Source: Portunus trituberculatus (lineage: Eukaryota; Arthropoda; Malacostraca; Decapoda; Portunidae). From it: DNA of 64,000 nucleotides. A program made the position numbers and the translations under genes. The notes under the pieces are model-generated. The model was given only the letters and a program-made list of their open reading frames with translations, was not told where the DNA came from and did not search any database. Shown here piece by piece: positions 25,501-34,694 of this stretch (position 1 is the first letter of the stretch; every line of letters starts with the position of its first letter). Location: assembly GCF_017591435.1 (NCBI RefSeq), contig NC_059299.1, forward strand, positions 3,283,480-3,347,479. Direction: 5' to 3'.

Positions 25501-28500
25501 CAAGGGTGCCCTGGAACGTCTGGTGGGGAAAAGGATTTGGGCAGCTGTCTTTGAAGACAGAGGAGAAACTGTTCACAAAAATTTCGGCCATGGCACCACA
25601 ATCTTCTACTAGTGAACCATCAGGATGTGATAGGGGGCCCACGGAGGGAGCACCTACTTTTTTGTTACGAATGTACTGATGAAAGGCTTTTGGATTTCTT
25701 TTAAGATTATCCATGAGAGTCCTTTCGTAAGCTATCTGGGAGTAGATAAAGTGGTTTCTGTATTGGCGATTGATAATGTTGTAGTTTTCCAAGGCCTGAG
25801 TGCATTGTTGGGAGTGGCGCCCATAGAATCTTCTGGTAGACTTGAACAGCTGCCAGGCTGTTGTTCTGTTTTTCTTTAAAGCAGTAGGAGGACTGAGGGG
25901 AGAGCTTGGACTAAGCTGCTTGCATAGAGGAATATAAGAGTCTATGAGAGGAGTGAGGATTTGCAAAAGTCTAGTGAACTTTGCATCTACTGAGAGATGG
26001 CAAAACTCATAGTCCCAGTCAACCTGTGATACATGATTGTCTATTATTTTGTACTTTCCTCTTTCCCAGGCTCTCTTTTAATGCAAACGTTGCCATCTTG
26101 AGAAGTGTTGAATGTGAAATGGTAGGTGAACTTGATGGGGACATGTCCACAACCAGGCAGGGGACAGAGCGACTCAACACTCCCTATTCTGTCTGTTTCC
26201 GTAGACAAAATTAAATCAAGGGTGTTTCCGGAGGGTGTAAAGGTGGGAAAGTCAACCCACTGATGGAGGCCAATAGTGTTAAAGCAATTTGTAAAAGCTA
26301 GAGTTAGAGGATCATAGTCTTGGAATAAGGCATCTTCATTAGACCAATCAATAGCTGGCAAGTTGAAATCACCCAGTATAAGAACTTCCTTGCCTGTGCA
26401 AAACTGTTCTAGGAGATTAATCAATGCTGTATTGTCATTTTGAGTATTTGACGGTGGTCGGTATACAACAATTATGTAACATTTGAGGGAAACTAGGTGC
26501 ACTATGTGAGTAATGGGACAGTTGCTATCAATGGAAATGAAGGGTATGTTGTCTCTAATGTAGAAACATACGCCATGTTTTCGGACATCTCCAACGTCAG
26601 TGCGGGCTATTGGATGATAGCCTTGGACAGACAGGAAAGAGTTAGGAATGCTTGGTAGAAGCCAGGACTCTGTAATTGCCATAATATCTATATCACAGTC
26701 ATGCATAAGATCAGTTACTTCGTTAACCTTATTTACTAAACTATTTACATTGCACAGACCCACTTTAAGCGTAAGATATTTTTTGAAAGTTGGTCGTTTG
26801 TTTGTTTGGTTCACTCTCTGTAAAAAATCAGAAGAGACTGCTCAGTCAGCCCTGTGGTCTGGAGTATTGTCTTGTGTATCCTGGGCAGGAGTACCAACAG
26901 TGGATGAGCTTAGATGCCCCAGCCTGTGGGCGAGAAGCACTACCAGGGTATCCAGCAGGTGCTGCCGCAGAGTCACGGGTAGATGTATCAGGTGCTGAAG
27001 CTCGCTGGTCTTGGGGACCACTGCTAGCTCTAGCTTGTCGACGTCGGGCCAAGTCCTGTCGCTGGGCATAGGTGAGGTCTCTACTGATGAAGATTCCATC
27101 AAACTGAGAATCTTTCAGATTCTTGGCCTTATCAAGTAGAGATTTCCTGACTTCAATGTTAGGGACATTCAACCTATAGAGTTTTCTCTCTCTATTGATG
27201 CATTTTAGGTCAGTAAAATCTACAGGGTTTTCCAGCAGATATCGAGCCACAGTGGTGAAATGCTGTTTGAAAACAGAGTTATCTGGGGCATCAATATCAC
27301 GTACGATAAGGGAATTTACTCTCTTCTGTCTTTCATTCATTTCATGAATTTCATCTCTGATCAGTCTCCTAGCATTATCATCAGTGTTGTTAGCTGGGTC
27401 AGTGGTGGGGTTTGCGGGAGACGCTGATGACTGGGGGAGTGAGGGTGGAGAGGTTAGCCTCTCAACCTTAGATGACAAAGTGTGCAAGGTTTCACATAAC
27501 TTCTTCACAGTTTGTAATGGCTGTTTAAAGGCTGGATTATCTGGTCCTGATGCAGGACTTGTACATCGGCATTCTGTGCAAATATATGCAATGGCATCAC
27601 CACCGAACTGTGTTATCCCTCTAACCAGTTCATCAGGCAGTCCCAAACACATGCCAGACGGGCAGAACCAATTGGTACAGCGATCACACCCAATGCAGTC
27701 ATCTCCTACAATTTGGTTGCAAGTAGCACAATGGTCATCAGCACTAGGGTTAGTAGGGTTACTAGTAGTGGGGTGCCTATCTAGCTGTGAAGGTAGTGTA
27801 GAAGAAAGTTGGGGGTTGCCTGTGGGTGTCTGGCCATTACCGCCGCTGCGACCGCGACCTCTATTTCCTCTACTTCCACGTACCATTATGGTATTTACTT
27901 GTGCTAATGGCTAGGGATCACCAACCAGGTGTTGAGAAGTAGCTGTGGTCCTAGATGGGCAGATAAGTAATGGCTGGTTACTGATAGGACGGAGCACAAC
28001 AAGATGCGTCCGCCTCCACCGACCGCTGCAGTTTTACAACCATAGGTATTAATTTATAGAAAAACAAGTGATCACTTCTAATAAATGCTACAACTCATCA
28101 AATTGAATATTTTTGTTTAGCATGTTCAAATCTCTTACCTCACTTGGTTCCTGGATGTCTCCCATCTTGCCAGCACCACGTACTGCTTTCAACTTCTACA
28201 AGACAAAAAAATATGGAATAATCTTGCTGATGGCATGACTACACTCCCATATTCTGCATAAACCCTTTTTTCTTCAGTGCTTAAGCAATTAGATATGCCA
28301 GATGTGATGCAAATAACACTGTTGTTGGATTACGATACCTCTTATAATCAATACAACAAAACTGCATAATATAAGGTGTCGTGTTCTAATACACTGAGGA
28401 ATAGGAGTACGTCAAGGAGGGCAATGAGAGCAAATGGGGATTGATATCTCTTGTCCTTGCTATCTCATTATTACTCTACGTTGTATTTCCGCTAGTTTGG

Positions 28501-28658
28501 TAGCTAAGGATGGCACAGGAGGGGAGTTAACCAGGTCAAGTACTCCATACCTTCCTTTCCTCTAGGTCTGTGTTCTTGACTATCTGGAACATTGTTTCCA
28601 TCCTCGTCTTCCTTTCATCGCCGAGATACATTTTGTCAACAACTCTTTTTGAAACCAT
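13078..28658 (-). CDS. Rexo5: Rexo5/NEF-sp-like 3'-to-5' RNA exonuclease, 12 coding exons
   Basis: Predicted DEDDh (RNase T-like) exonuclease of the Rexo5/NEF-sp group; family members trim 3' ends of snoRNA and rRNA in the nucleus. Exons from the start: 28658-28551, 28195-28139, 23572-23453, 23348-23206, 22842-22454, 15624-15380, 15256-15152, 14917-14723, 14576-14384, 14148-13958, 13803-13624, 13290-13078. All joints use GT..AG, phases match throughout, and the total is 712 codons plus TAA. The catalytic set is complete: D365 and E367 in GMDCEMC, D449 in CNDFN, H499 and D504 in GHDPTEDA. The surrounding sequence closely resembles vertebrate REXO5 (LPPDAILVGH, IMHPYVID). The C-terminal 200 residues show no RRM that I can recognise, unlike vertebrate REXO5. 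The start ATG has a good context (GCAATGG), but the frame stays open upstream, so it is tentative. Two introns are swollen by LINEs. Identity is firm; exact 5' exon structure is less so. Confidence 0.88.
13624..13803 (-). CDS. Rexo5: Rexo5-like exon 11
   Basis: 60 codons between CCCTCAG and donor GTATGT, phase 0 at both ends. No domain recognised; the peptide begins ELEHCNLAV. Confidence 0.85.
13958..14148 (-). CDS. Rexo5: Rexo5-like exon 10
   Basis: Begins with two bases that complete a codon started in exon 9 (G|AT) and ends CAG|GTGTGA. It encodes a Lys/Asp/Ser-rich linker after the exonuclease fold (KSDEKAVDSKQERKDSSK). Confidence 0.85.
14384..14576 (-). CDS. Rexo5: Rexo5-like exon 9, Exo III motif
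   Basis: Starts IMHPYVIDSAEIY, colinear with the family, and carries the last catalytic pair in GGHDPTEDA. The donor is GTGTGTTT, reached in phase 1. Without splicing the frame would stop a few codons later. Confidence 0.92.
14723..14917 (-). CDS. Rexo5: Rexo5-like exon 8, Exo II motif
   Basis: 65 codons, acceptor CCGTAG and donor GTAAGT. It contains NYLTKFSGITKDML and LPPDAILVGHGLCNDFNA, the hallmark central block of Rexo5 exonucleases with the second catalytic Asp. Confidence 0.94.
15152..15256 (-). CDS. Rexo5: Rexo5-like exon 7, Exo I motif
   Basis: 35 codons, CTTCCAG to GTGAGG, phase 0. It carries MFGMDCEMCLTS with the first two catalytic acids. Confidence 0.94.
15380..15624 (-). CDS. 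Rexo5: Rexo5-like exon 6
   Basis: Enters in phase 1 (G|AT) after TTTTCAG and leaves at GAG|GTATGT. The region LLLKPDEFVKLGYPLPMPGF matches the conserved segment just ahead of the exonuclease core in this family. Confidence 0.9.
15657..15890. other. Intron 5 right edge with (TGCA)n/(CA)n repeat
   Basis: AT-rich intron with a short alternating ATGC tract and a CA run at 15866-15890, directly before the LINE tail. Confidence 0.6.
15891..16220 (+). mobile_element. LINE family A, copy 1: 3' coding tail only
   Basis: Broken remains of the C-terminal domain of a non-LTR reverse transcriptase (LKDRQEKGDLISM, KFSFSYRIVDIW, FKEKLDN). The same order of blocks recurs in copies 2 and 3 of this family immediately downstream, at lower identity. 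Stops and shifts interrupt it. Confidence 0.75.
16215..18345 (+). mobile_element. LINE family A, copy 2: endonuclease end, RT with palm deletion, 3' tail
   Basis: CR1/Jockey-type non-LTR element. It opens in the C-terminal part of the endonuclease (LQVGDFN near 16280-16300), then a Lys-rich connector (16616-17047) and reverse transcriptase (17230-18030: DIKKAFDKIPH block, GVPQGSV, then a jump to LLLQDDINKIYEW). Compared with copy 3, the stretch that should carry the catalytic FADD is missing between GSV and LLLQ. Several stops and shifts make it dead. The 3' end carries ACAACTAGGTAAATAC (18321-18336), shared with copy 3. Confidence 0.85.
18361..19612 (+). mobile_element. LINE family A, copy 3: 5'-truncated RT with mutated active site
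   Basis: Starts inside the RT (QFGFRPG-like block) and reads 236 residues open (18398-19108). It includes YLDIKKAFDKIPH and a palm motif LFANDAKLL where LFADDAKLL is expected, so the first catalytic Asp is Asn. After a stop at 19106 the C-terminal domain continues with shifts. The tail is interrupted by a long AC run (19482-19563) and ends in the same ACAACTAGGTAAATAC motif (19590-19605). Confidence 0.87.
19482..19563. repeat. (AC)n microsatellite inside the LINE tail
   Basis: About 40 AC units interrupting the C-terminal LINE block just after an AATGCACAC motif. It has probably expanded from a short CACAC seed in the element. Confidence 0.95.
20637..21530 (+). pseudogene. Reverse transcriptase fragment of LINE family B
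   Basis: 297 codons covering the fingers and palm of a non-LTR RT, with the YVDD-type catalytic motif intact near 21318-21330. It is cut off at both ends by frameshifts, so no full ORF2 protein can be made from this copy. Confidence 0.85.
22025..22216 (+). repeat. Tandem duplication in the 3' UTR of LINE family B
   Basis: The block from TGCTATCCCC through CCATATGTACAT occurs twice (about 22025-22117 and 22118-22216) with minor changes, including a TAACCATTAACAG insertion in the second. Confidence 0.85.
22454..22842 (-). CDS. Rexo5: Rexo5-like exon 5
   Basis: 129 complete codons plus split codons at both ends (R at the start, D at the end). It contains VPSVVMVHIEGVGVDDIKQ, equivalent to the family's N-terminal hydrophobic strand, followed by a variable acidic/Ser-rich stretch. 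Donor GTAAGTG is strong. Confidence 0.87.
23206..23348 (-). CDS. Rexo5: Rexo5-like exon 4
   Basis: TTTCTCAG to GTAATT, ending in phase 2. The peptide runs EWPRIFLNWRGKMSCLSR to NKFPLPPR. Confidence 0.82.
23453..23572 (-). CDS. Rexo5: Rexo5-like exon 3
   Basis: 40 codons, CTTGCAG to GTAAGT, phase 0. Very basic in the second half (VKKRKKENDLLRK), which could serve as a nuclear localisation signal. Confidence 0.82.
23936..25966 (-). pseudogene. LINE ORF2, reverse transcriptase part
   Basis: 676 codons open. RT motifs in order: SDVRPIFKKG, NYRPISLTSV, QFGFRRGRTADDQ, ILFDFSKAFDVVNH, SGVPQGSVLGPLLFLLYVN and FADDLKIYL with both catalytic Asp. The C-terminal thumb-like part is typical of CR1/L2 elements (LGVLVDSSLRFHHH, YASCVWN). 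It is disconnected from its endonuclease by one frameshift, so this copy is recently dead or depends on recoding. Confidence 0.9.
26044..26814 (-). pseudogene. LINE ORF2, endonuclease part, cut by a frameshift
   Basis: APE-like endonuclease: early Asn in GLCNVNSL, Glu in ITESWL, IVVYRPPS, ILGDFNLPAIDW. The final motif that is normally SDHxPI reads GCGHVPI, so the catalytic Asp before the His appears lost. The frame ends at a TAA created by the two-base insertion at 26071-26076; removing the shift joins it to the RT frame. Confidence 0.82.
26846..27886 (-). CDS. LINE ORF1 protein with PHD-like zinc finger and RRM-like C-terminus
   Basis: 346 codons, intact. The N-terminus is Arg/Gly-rich. Residues ~50-105 hold a Cys/His cluster of PHD type (CATCNQIVGDDCIGCDRC, later CTEC). 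A coiled segment follows (LQTVKKLCETLHTLSSKVERL) and then a domain with RRM/L1-ORF1-like spacing (SLIVRDIDAP, CINRERKLYRLNV, GIFISRDLT). ORF1 proteins of this make-up bind the element's RNA in L2/CR1 elements. It lies 31 bp upstream of the ORF2 start. Confidence 0.82.
   Translation of the reverse strand: MVRGSRGNRGRGRSGGNGQTPTGNPQLSSTLPSQLDRHPTTSNPTNPSADDHCATCNQIVGDDCIGCDRCTNWFCPSGMCLGLPDELVRGITQFGGDAIAYICTECRCTSPASGPDNPAFKQPLQTVKKLCETLHTLSSKVERLTSPPSLPQSSASPANPTTDPANNTDDNARRLIRDEIHEMNERQKRVNSLIVRDIDAPDNSVFKQHFTTVARYLLENPVDFTDLKCINRERKLYRLNVPNIEVRKSLLDKAKNLKDSQFDGIFISRDLTYAQRQDLARRRQARASSGPQDQRASAPDTSTRDSAAAPAGYPGSASRPQAGASKLIHCWYSCPGYTRQYSRPQG
28139..28195 (-). CDS. Rexo5: Rexo5-like exon 2
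   Basis: 19 codons, CTTGTAG to GTAAGA, phase 0. It contains an in-frame ATG (KMGDIQEPSE) that could be the true start if exon 1 is untranslated. Confidence 0.7.
28551..28658 (-). CDS. Rexo5: Rexo5-like exon 1 (putative start)
   Basis: 36 codons from ATG in GCAATGG to donor GTATGG. The peptide is basic and helical (MVSKRVVDKMYLGDERKT) and joins exon 2 in frame. There is no in-frame stop upstream before a microsatellite, so the start is a best guess. Confidence 0.62.
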
Positions 28659-28709
28659 TGCGACAAATTGCCTGCACCAGTAGCAGCTCGCTCCATGTGA
28701 TTCCCCACG

Positions 28710-28739
<30 letters not shown>

Positions 28740-28740
<1 letters not shown>

Positions 28741-28821
28741 ATCTTGATCTTGATCTTGATGGTACAGGTGACGCAGAATTTCTTCTGGGTCAGACCTTTG
28801 TATCGGCAGCTCCTGTAGGGA
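28740..28821. repeat. Dispersed repeat with (CTTGAT)n end, copy 1
   Basis: Three CTTGAT hexamers, then GTACAGGTGA...CCTTTGTATCGGCAG, CCTGTAGGGA. A second copy lies at 29016-29081. On the minus strand the element would end in (ATCAAG)n, the style of a SINE or LINE tail. A GT run (28717-28739) abuts it. Confidence 0.75.
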
Positions 28822-29015
28822 ACATAAAGAACACCAGACAACAAAGAGGGCAATCACCATCTTTCACACCACTAGTTCCTACATCTGGCACGCCACATTC
28901 TCTCCAGGAACTCTTTCACAGCCTCAATCATCCTTTCATTTGTCTCCCCACACAGTCCCAACAGCAACACCATCCATTCCCTTCCCTGTGTGTTTTGTGT
29001 CCTGTGATGTCAGAC

Positions 29016-29081
29016 GATCTTGATCTTGATGTTACAGGTGATTCAGCTAGTAGGCCTTTGTATCGGCAGCGCCTGTAGGGA
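29016..29081. repeat. Dispersed repeat with (CTTGAT)n end, copy 2
   Basis: Same architecture as copy 1 but shorter in the middle: two hexamers, TTACAGGTGA, CCTTTGTATCGGCAG, GCCTGTAGGGA. Confidence 0.75.
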
Positions 29082-29339
29082 CTGTTTATGTGTGTGGATG
29101 AATACCATTTTGGCAACGGCACATGATTTTAATGTTACAAATTCATGTCTTCTAAAGATACGTACTTCATGTAGTAAGAAAATAAATCATAAGTTAATAA
29201 CGATAATAATAATAATAATAATCTTGCGAAGGTGTATTGCAGCAGCCTCCCAGATATGTACGTGTGCCTGTGTGAGTGTGGAGCAGCGTCATAAGAGAGT
29301 ACATTTGGATAGTACATATGTGCATACTTTAGCTAAAGG

Positions 29340-30062
29340 GTGAGCGAGGTGTTGGTTGCTCGTGTTTATGAAACTGTCACACCTTAATGGAAGGGACGCT
29401 GAGCTAGGCCTCCATGACAGAGGAGATGTGACCCCGGAGGTCACGGGGAGATAAGAGTGTGTGTGTGTGTATGGGTGAGGGCACTGGCCAGCCCTGGGAT
29501 AATTGTCATACGGTACCGTGTAAATAAGGCATGCATGTGTGAATTGCTTGTAGCCAGCATTATAAGGGATATATTGGTAATTAGCGGGTAAGGTAGATAG
29601 CGTTACCTAATAAGCTGAAATAGACTCGTAAGGACATTGCCTGGCAGGTGCGACGGCACAGGAGGCGTGGTTTGTGGGGCACTGTGTGGCACCGACGAGG
29701 ACAGAGGACAGGAGTGTAGCAAGAGACCTCGAAGGAACAAGTCGTACTCTGGGGAGCAGTCAGAGAGTGAACGAGAGACAGTGAAGTGCCTGACGAACTA
29801 ACAAAGTGTTACCCGTACTTTGTTGCCTGCCCCTGCCCTGTCCTGTGCCGCCGCCACCTGTTCCCGGTGACTCGTGTATAGTTGCTGTAATATAGAGAAA
29901 TAAGGAAGAAGTGTTTCCTTCTCCCCACTCTGTGTGACTGAGCTGAGTGAGAGTGGGTGCTATAGAAGCAGACAGCCAGGCCTGAGAGAGCGATCTGCCC
30001 GCCGCTCCACCCCATCCGAGCCGCGCCACCCAGGTAAAGCCCTTCTCCCCGAGACCCCGACA
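29340..30062 (+). other. GC-rich block, LTR-like or promoter/5' exon-like
   Basis: About 700 bp of complex, GC-richer DNA between the two genes. It contains TATAAGG near 29561, AATAAGG near 29899 and a good donor context CACCCAG|GTAAAG at 30031. No long coding frame fits. It could be a solo LTR, the promoter region of the exonuclease gene, or an untranslated exon of an unseen transcript. I cannot decide. Confidence 0.3.
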
Positions 30063-30689
30063 CACACGCCCCGAATCCTGAGAAGATTGTGAGGCGTTCC
30101 CTCCCTGAAGAAGCTGAAGGAGGGTCGCAGCAATAACAAAAAAAAAAAAAAAAAAAAAATTTCTACACCTTATAGGCAACATTCTTTATCTATAGAAATT
30201 CATTCAGTTTTAGTAATGCGTTCACAGTCCCAGCAGCAGCACCTTCCATTTTCTATGTCTTATCTATTATTAAGTACTGATGACGAGGTCGCTGTGCGAC
30301 TGATAACCTAGATAGGCCCTGGTGGCCCTTTGTTATCCTATTATTTATGTTATATGTTATGTTATTTTACTCCTAATATAATCAAATCATTCAGCCTCAA
30401 TTGCACACACACTCACACGCACACACATCACCCGTTCTACATCGTCACGTGTACCACGGTCTCAACGTCCTTTCCCTTATTCTTCTCACCATTTTTCATA
30501 CTAATGGGTATCTTCCTCTTTGTATAATTTTATGGTCCTCATTCGTTATATCTTATTCTTCAGTTTATGCAGTCACATACTCGTTATTGCGCGCTCTCTC
30601 TCTTCACATGCTATGCTAACTCATATCTGTTTCCATCATTCGTTTTATAGTAATATACAGGGTCGTGCTGTTCGTTTTTTTTTTTTTTT

Positions 30690-30960
30690 ATGTAAGGGGA
30701 AAATTGTCCAAGAGCAACAAAAGGCTGATTGAGATGCCACATGCCAGCCCTCTTCTATCACTATATCCCATATCATTAGATCTCTATTAATCATCCCCAT
30801 TCCCTCTTGGATTTTATATATAGCTATTACTATTTGGTTTCTGTCTCCTTTCTTCCAATGTTTCCAGTCCCAGTTCTCCCAATCTGTCTTCATATGGGAG
30901 ATCCCTTAGCCTTAAGCTTCTTGGTATTTTTGTTTCTGCAACATAAGAATAAAATTTGCG
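30690..30960 (-). mobile_element. LINE 3' coding remnant
   Basis: Minus-strand remains of a CR1-type C-terminal block: GLETLEER, then after a shift IAIYKIQEGMG and NRDLM. A T-run at 30677-30690 (poly-A on the minus strand) follows at the 3' side. Confidence 0.65.
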
Positions 30961-32649
30961 ATTTTATGTAATCAGTTATCTGATTATGAGATAAATAAAA
31001 AAAAGCAATAAAAAGTGAACAAGTAAATAAACAAATACATAAACAAATACAAAATAAATATATGATGAAATACAGAAGTAACCATAAAAAAAAAATCACT
31101 GACAGCAAAGAAACAAACTCATATTTTGTGGATCTTTTTGCAAGTAATTCACAGGCACACATCAGAAAGATAGAATATTTATTGCAAAGAGTTTCAAAAT
31201 AAGAAATATCTAGAACAGATAACACACAATAACAAGGATATTGTACAATCTTGAGATACGAGAAAGTAGCAGATATGTACTGCATCCAGCATATACTACA
31301 ACCTGCCTGTGACTCTCCTGCTCATATACTGACTACACACACTTCATGCAGCCAAACTGTCATATCAACAATGGTTCACACCAGACAAAAAGAGACCAGT
31401 GCAACAATGTATGTTTTGAGAAACTAATTGTGCTTGAGGTGAGCCAGAAGTGTATACATCATCACATGCAATGGTGTATACATGTCACACTGGCCGCAAC
31501 ACAGATGTATACACATTAACATTAATATCTATATCAAATGTTGGAGCCAAGCATGAACCACTGAGCAGGACCACTGCAGGATTGCAAAAGTCTATGACAA
31601 CAATGATAAACTTCATTAATCCATAACATCGAAAGACTGAGAAGAGAGTAGAGGAAGCATCAGTCCTCCTTGGGCAAGGTCCTCCCACACCCTGGCCAAC
31701 CAATCCTCAGCTCAATGCTGATGCAAACTCACTTATTGCAACATGGAACTGACAGACATGGACTCTGAGGGCCATCTGACACTATTCTGAACTCATGTCA
31801 TATAATACCATTCACGGAATATCAATTGTGATTATTCATACTCTTCATTATGGTGTCTCACTTCAACTTCAATGCTCTTCAATTTGTGGATGTATCTTCA
31901 AGATGTTCATGGTAACCATTAATCAAGTTAGGTTCAGTGTATGTCACATTAATTACTGAGCAGCACACAGTCTGCCCTCTATACATAAACTTGTACAGAA
32001 ATATGCTCTCCCTGGTCATTATCAATGTTTTTGTTGGGTAAATCATTTATGTTATATGTTTATACCACAGCATGATACATAAGTATTACCAGCAAGTTTC
32101 TTTAAATTCAATCATTAAGATCTTTATTTCATACTGCTTGAACTCAGAATTCCATTCTTTTAGTTTTTAGGTGTTTTTTTTTTTTTTTTTTTACAGATAA
32201 TTTGCACAATGCATAGTGTAACTTTTCATCTTATTCCTGAAGCACCTTTCAGAATATCATTAATCCTTTTTATCATAAATTTTCCTACCTCAGTTGAGAA
32301 AAAAAGGTTGGGGCATAAACCTTTAGGAAGGTATTCCACAGGTGAGGTTGTGACAAGTGACTTGCTAAAAACATGACACAGCTTGGAGTTACCATTAACA
32401 TAGTGGTATAATGGTACAAGATCTACAGGTACTGACTGTAGACTTATAGCTCAACACACATTCACTGCAATACATATTTCCTAGTCAAACTTTGCATGGT
32501 ACTATCTGGGACGGACATGGATAGGAAAGTAACATCAAAATGACTTAAAACTAACCTATGTCTCCTTGTTTTTACACAGATGTGGGCAAACTGGACTTGA
32601 AACTCCAAGATGTAGAAATATCAAGATGTAGCATGAATCTAAATGTAGC

Positions 32650-32688
<39 letters not shown>

Positions 32689-34195
32689 CATTATTATTAT
32701 ATTATTATTATCAATCCACACAGGGGTATTGCATTGAATATCAGAAAAAATGCATCTATAAGTGTAATCTGGGAAATAGATATAATGCATTGTGCTCTTC
32801 ACATTTGTGCAGCCTTGGTTTTGTGGACCGATAGGCAATATATCCAAAATTTATTCAACAAACATTCATTGGAGTCTTGGGCACTGGTAATAGGAGGACA
32901 GAAGACAGGCCTACATAGCTTAGATGGGCCTCGGTACCAAAGACTAATGAATGGTATTAAAAGTGATAAAGGTAATGTTAAAACTTATATATAAATCACA
33001 TGACATACTCCAAATATGATGTATTAAATTGAGGACCAGACCCTGACAGTCTCTTGTTTGGGTCTGAGGGAAATTCTGTGAGTGAGAACATCAATGGCAT
33101 GCTCAGGAGATGGTGGTCTGGTGAATGGAAATGTTAAGAGATCCAAAGTGAGATTGAAATGTTACTGGAAATCTTCATGTGGATAGTACCACAGAATAAT
33201 TATGTATTCATATTTCCTTTGATGTCTCACTTGCAGAAAACTTCCTTTTCATTTATTTAAAGGCTTACAATGAATTTAAGCAAATATTGTAAAATCATAT
33301 ATGCCATTATAGAGTCAACATTATTACCCCTTATAGCTCTAAGTTGCTGGTGTAAAATTTCCTTGGATTATAGGAAATATTCTTAAAGATATACACAGTC
33401 ACAAGTTTCCAGGAAGAATACCTAGTATGAGTAAATAAACCTTTACATCAATACACAACATTGTACTCCATTCCTGTAGAAGTTATATGGAAGAGAGATG
33501 ATATGTGAAAGACAGGTTAAGTTATACACACTTTGGCAGATCATGAGAGAATGTGGAGTGAGAATAAAAGTTATTGGCAAGGCAGTGCTTGCTCCTTTTA
33601 ATAGAGCATAGGAGCAAATGACTTCTAGAGAGGACTGCCTATGATTCAATACCTTATAAATTCTAAGTATAGTATTTTTCTCTAACTGTTCTTTGTATGC
33701 CAAAACATAAAAGGATCAAACACCTTCTGTGGCCTTAAGGGGAAGCATCTCTCCCAACAGGTAACAGGCTATACTATCATCTCAGTGTTCTAGGAAATGA
33801 CTCCTTCTTTCATAAGAATCATGCAGAAAAAAACATTTGAATTCATTCAGAAAAGATGATAAGTATTTTGGGATTATAGCATTCCCAGCACAAAATACCT
33901 AATATGTATAAGATGCACAGAAGCAGCAACACAGGCTGCTTCTGTGGTAGGAGGAATGGAGGTAGGAAAAGATTGCCACACAGTACACAGGAATTGACTC
34001 AGAACTCTCCACCTTTAACACACAGCAAAGACATATGCTAATACACAGCACTGATATCTTGTCATTAGAAAATACCTATTGCTGAGAAAGACAGTATTAC
34101 CTGGAGCAGACAGTATGTTAATGTATAGCAGTGTCAATACTTACTGTTCTTCTCAAACTATCACTCATTCACAGAGATGTGTACTTGTGTACTGA

Positions 34196-34314
<119 letters not shown>

Positions 34315-34581
34315 AATAAATGTACCTCATGAGATATTTCATGTAAAATATAACAACTAAATGAATATATCACATAAAAGATACAAATTAGGTGAGAATA
34401 TTACCTCAATAACATGAGACATAATGCATAAAAGCAATATGATGTCTGATAACAATATATAGATATTTCAGATGACTGGTAATCATGGGCATCATATACT
34501 ATAGTTTTGTAATAATGTTAAGTGGATATAAAAATCCAGTCTAAATCTACTGAAAGAATATCATAGATTAAAAGAATCAGA

Positions 34582-34694
<113 letters not shown>

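Larger units (their letters stand above)
23850..28030 (-). mobile_element. Near-complete L2/CR1-type LINE with PHD-finger ORF1
   Basis: A two-ORF non-LTR retrotransposon in Rexo5 intron 2, antisense to the window and in the same orientation as the host gene. A 5' UTR of about 140 bp precedes ORF1 (27886-26846); ORF2 (26814-23936) carries an APE-type endonuclease, RT and C-terminal domain. ORF2 is broken once by two extra bases in a GA run (plus-strand CTCTCT at 26071-26076). The outer borders are estimates, because neither target-site duplications nor a second copy are visible. Confidence 0.88.
28951..30254. repeat. Pair of related ~31-bp segments near the hexamer repeat
   Basis: CACAGTCCCAACAGCAACAC at 28951 onward and CACAGTCCCAGCAGCAGCAC at 30223 onward continue alike for about 31 bases. 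They look like fragments of one repeat family. The coordinates enclose both fragments, not one continuous element. Confidence 0.55.

Noticed and set aside
23936..27886. Host gene with PHD finger and long C-terminal frame
   Set aside because: Endonuclease and reverse transcriptase motifs in the next frame show that this is ORF1 and ORF2 of a LINE.
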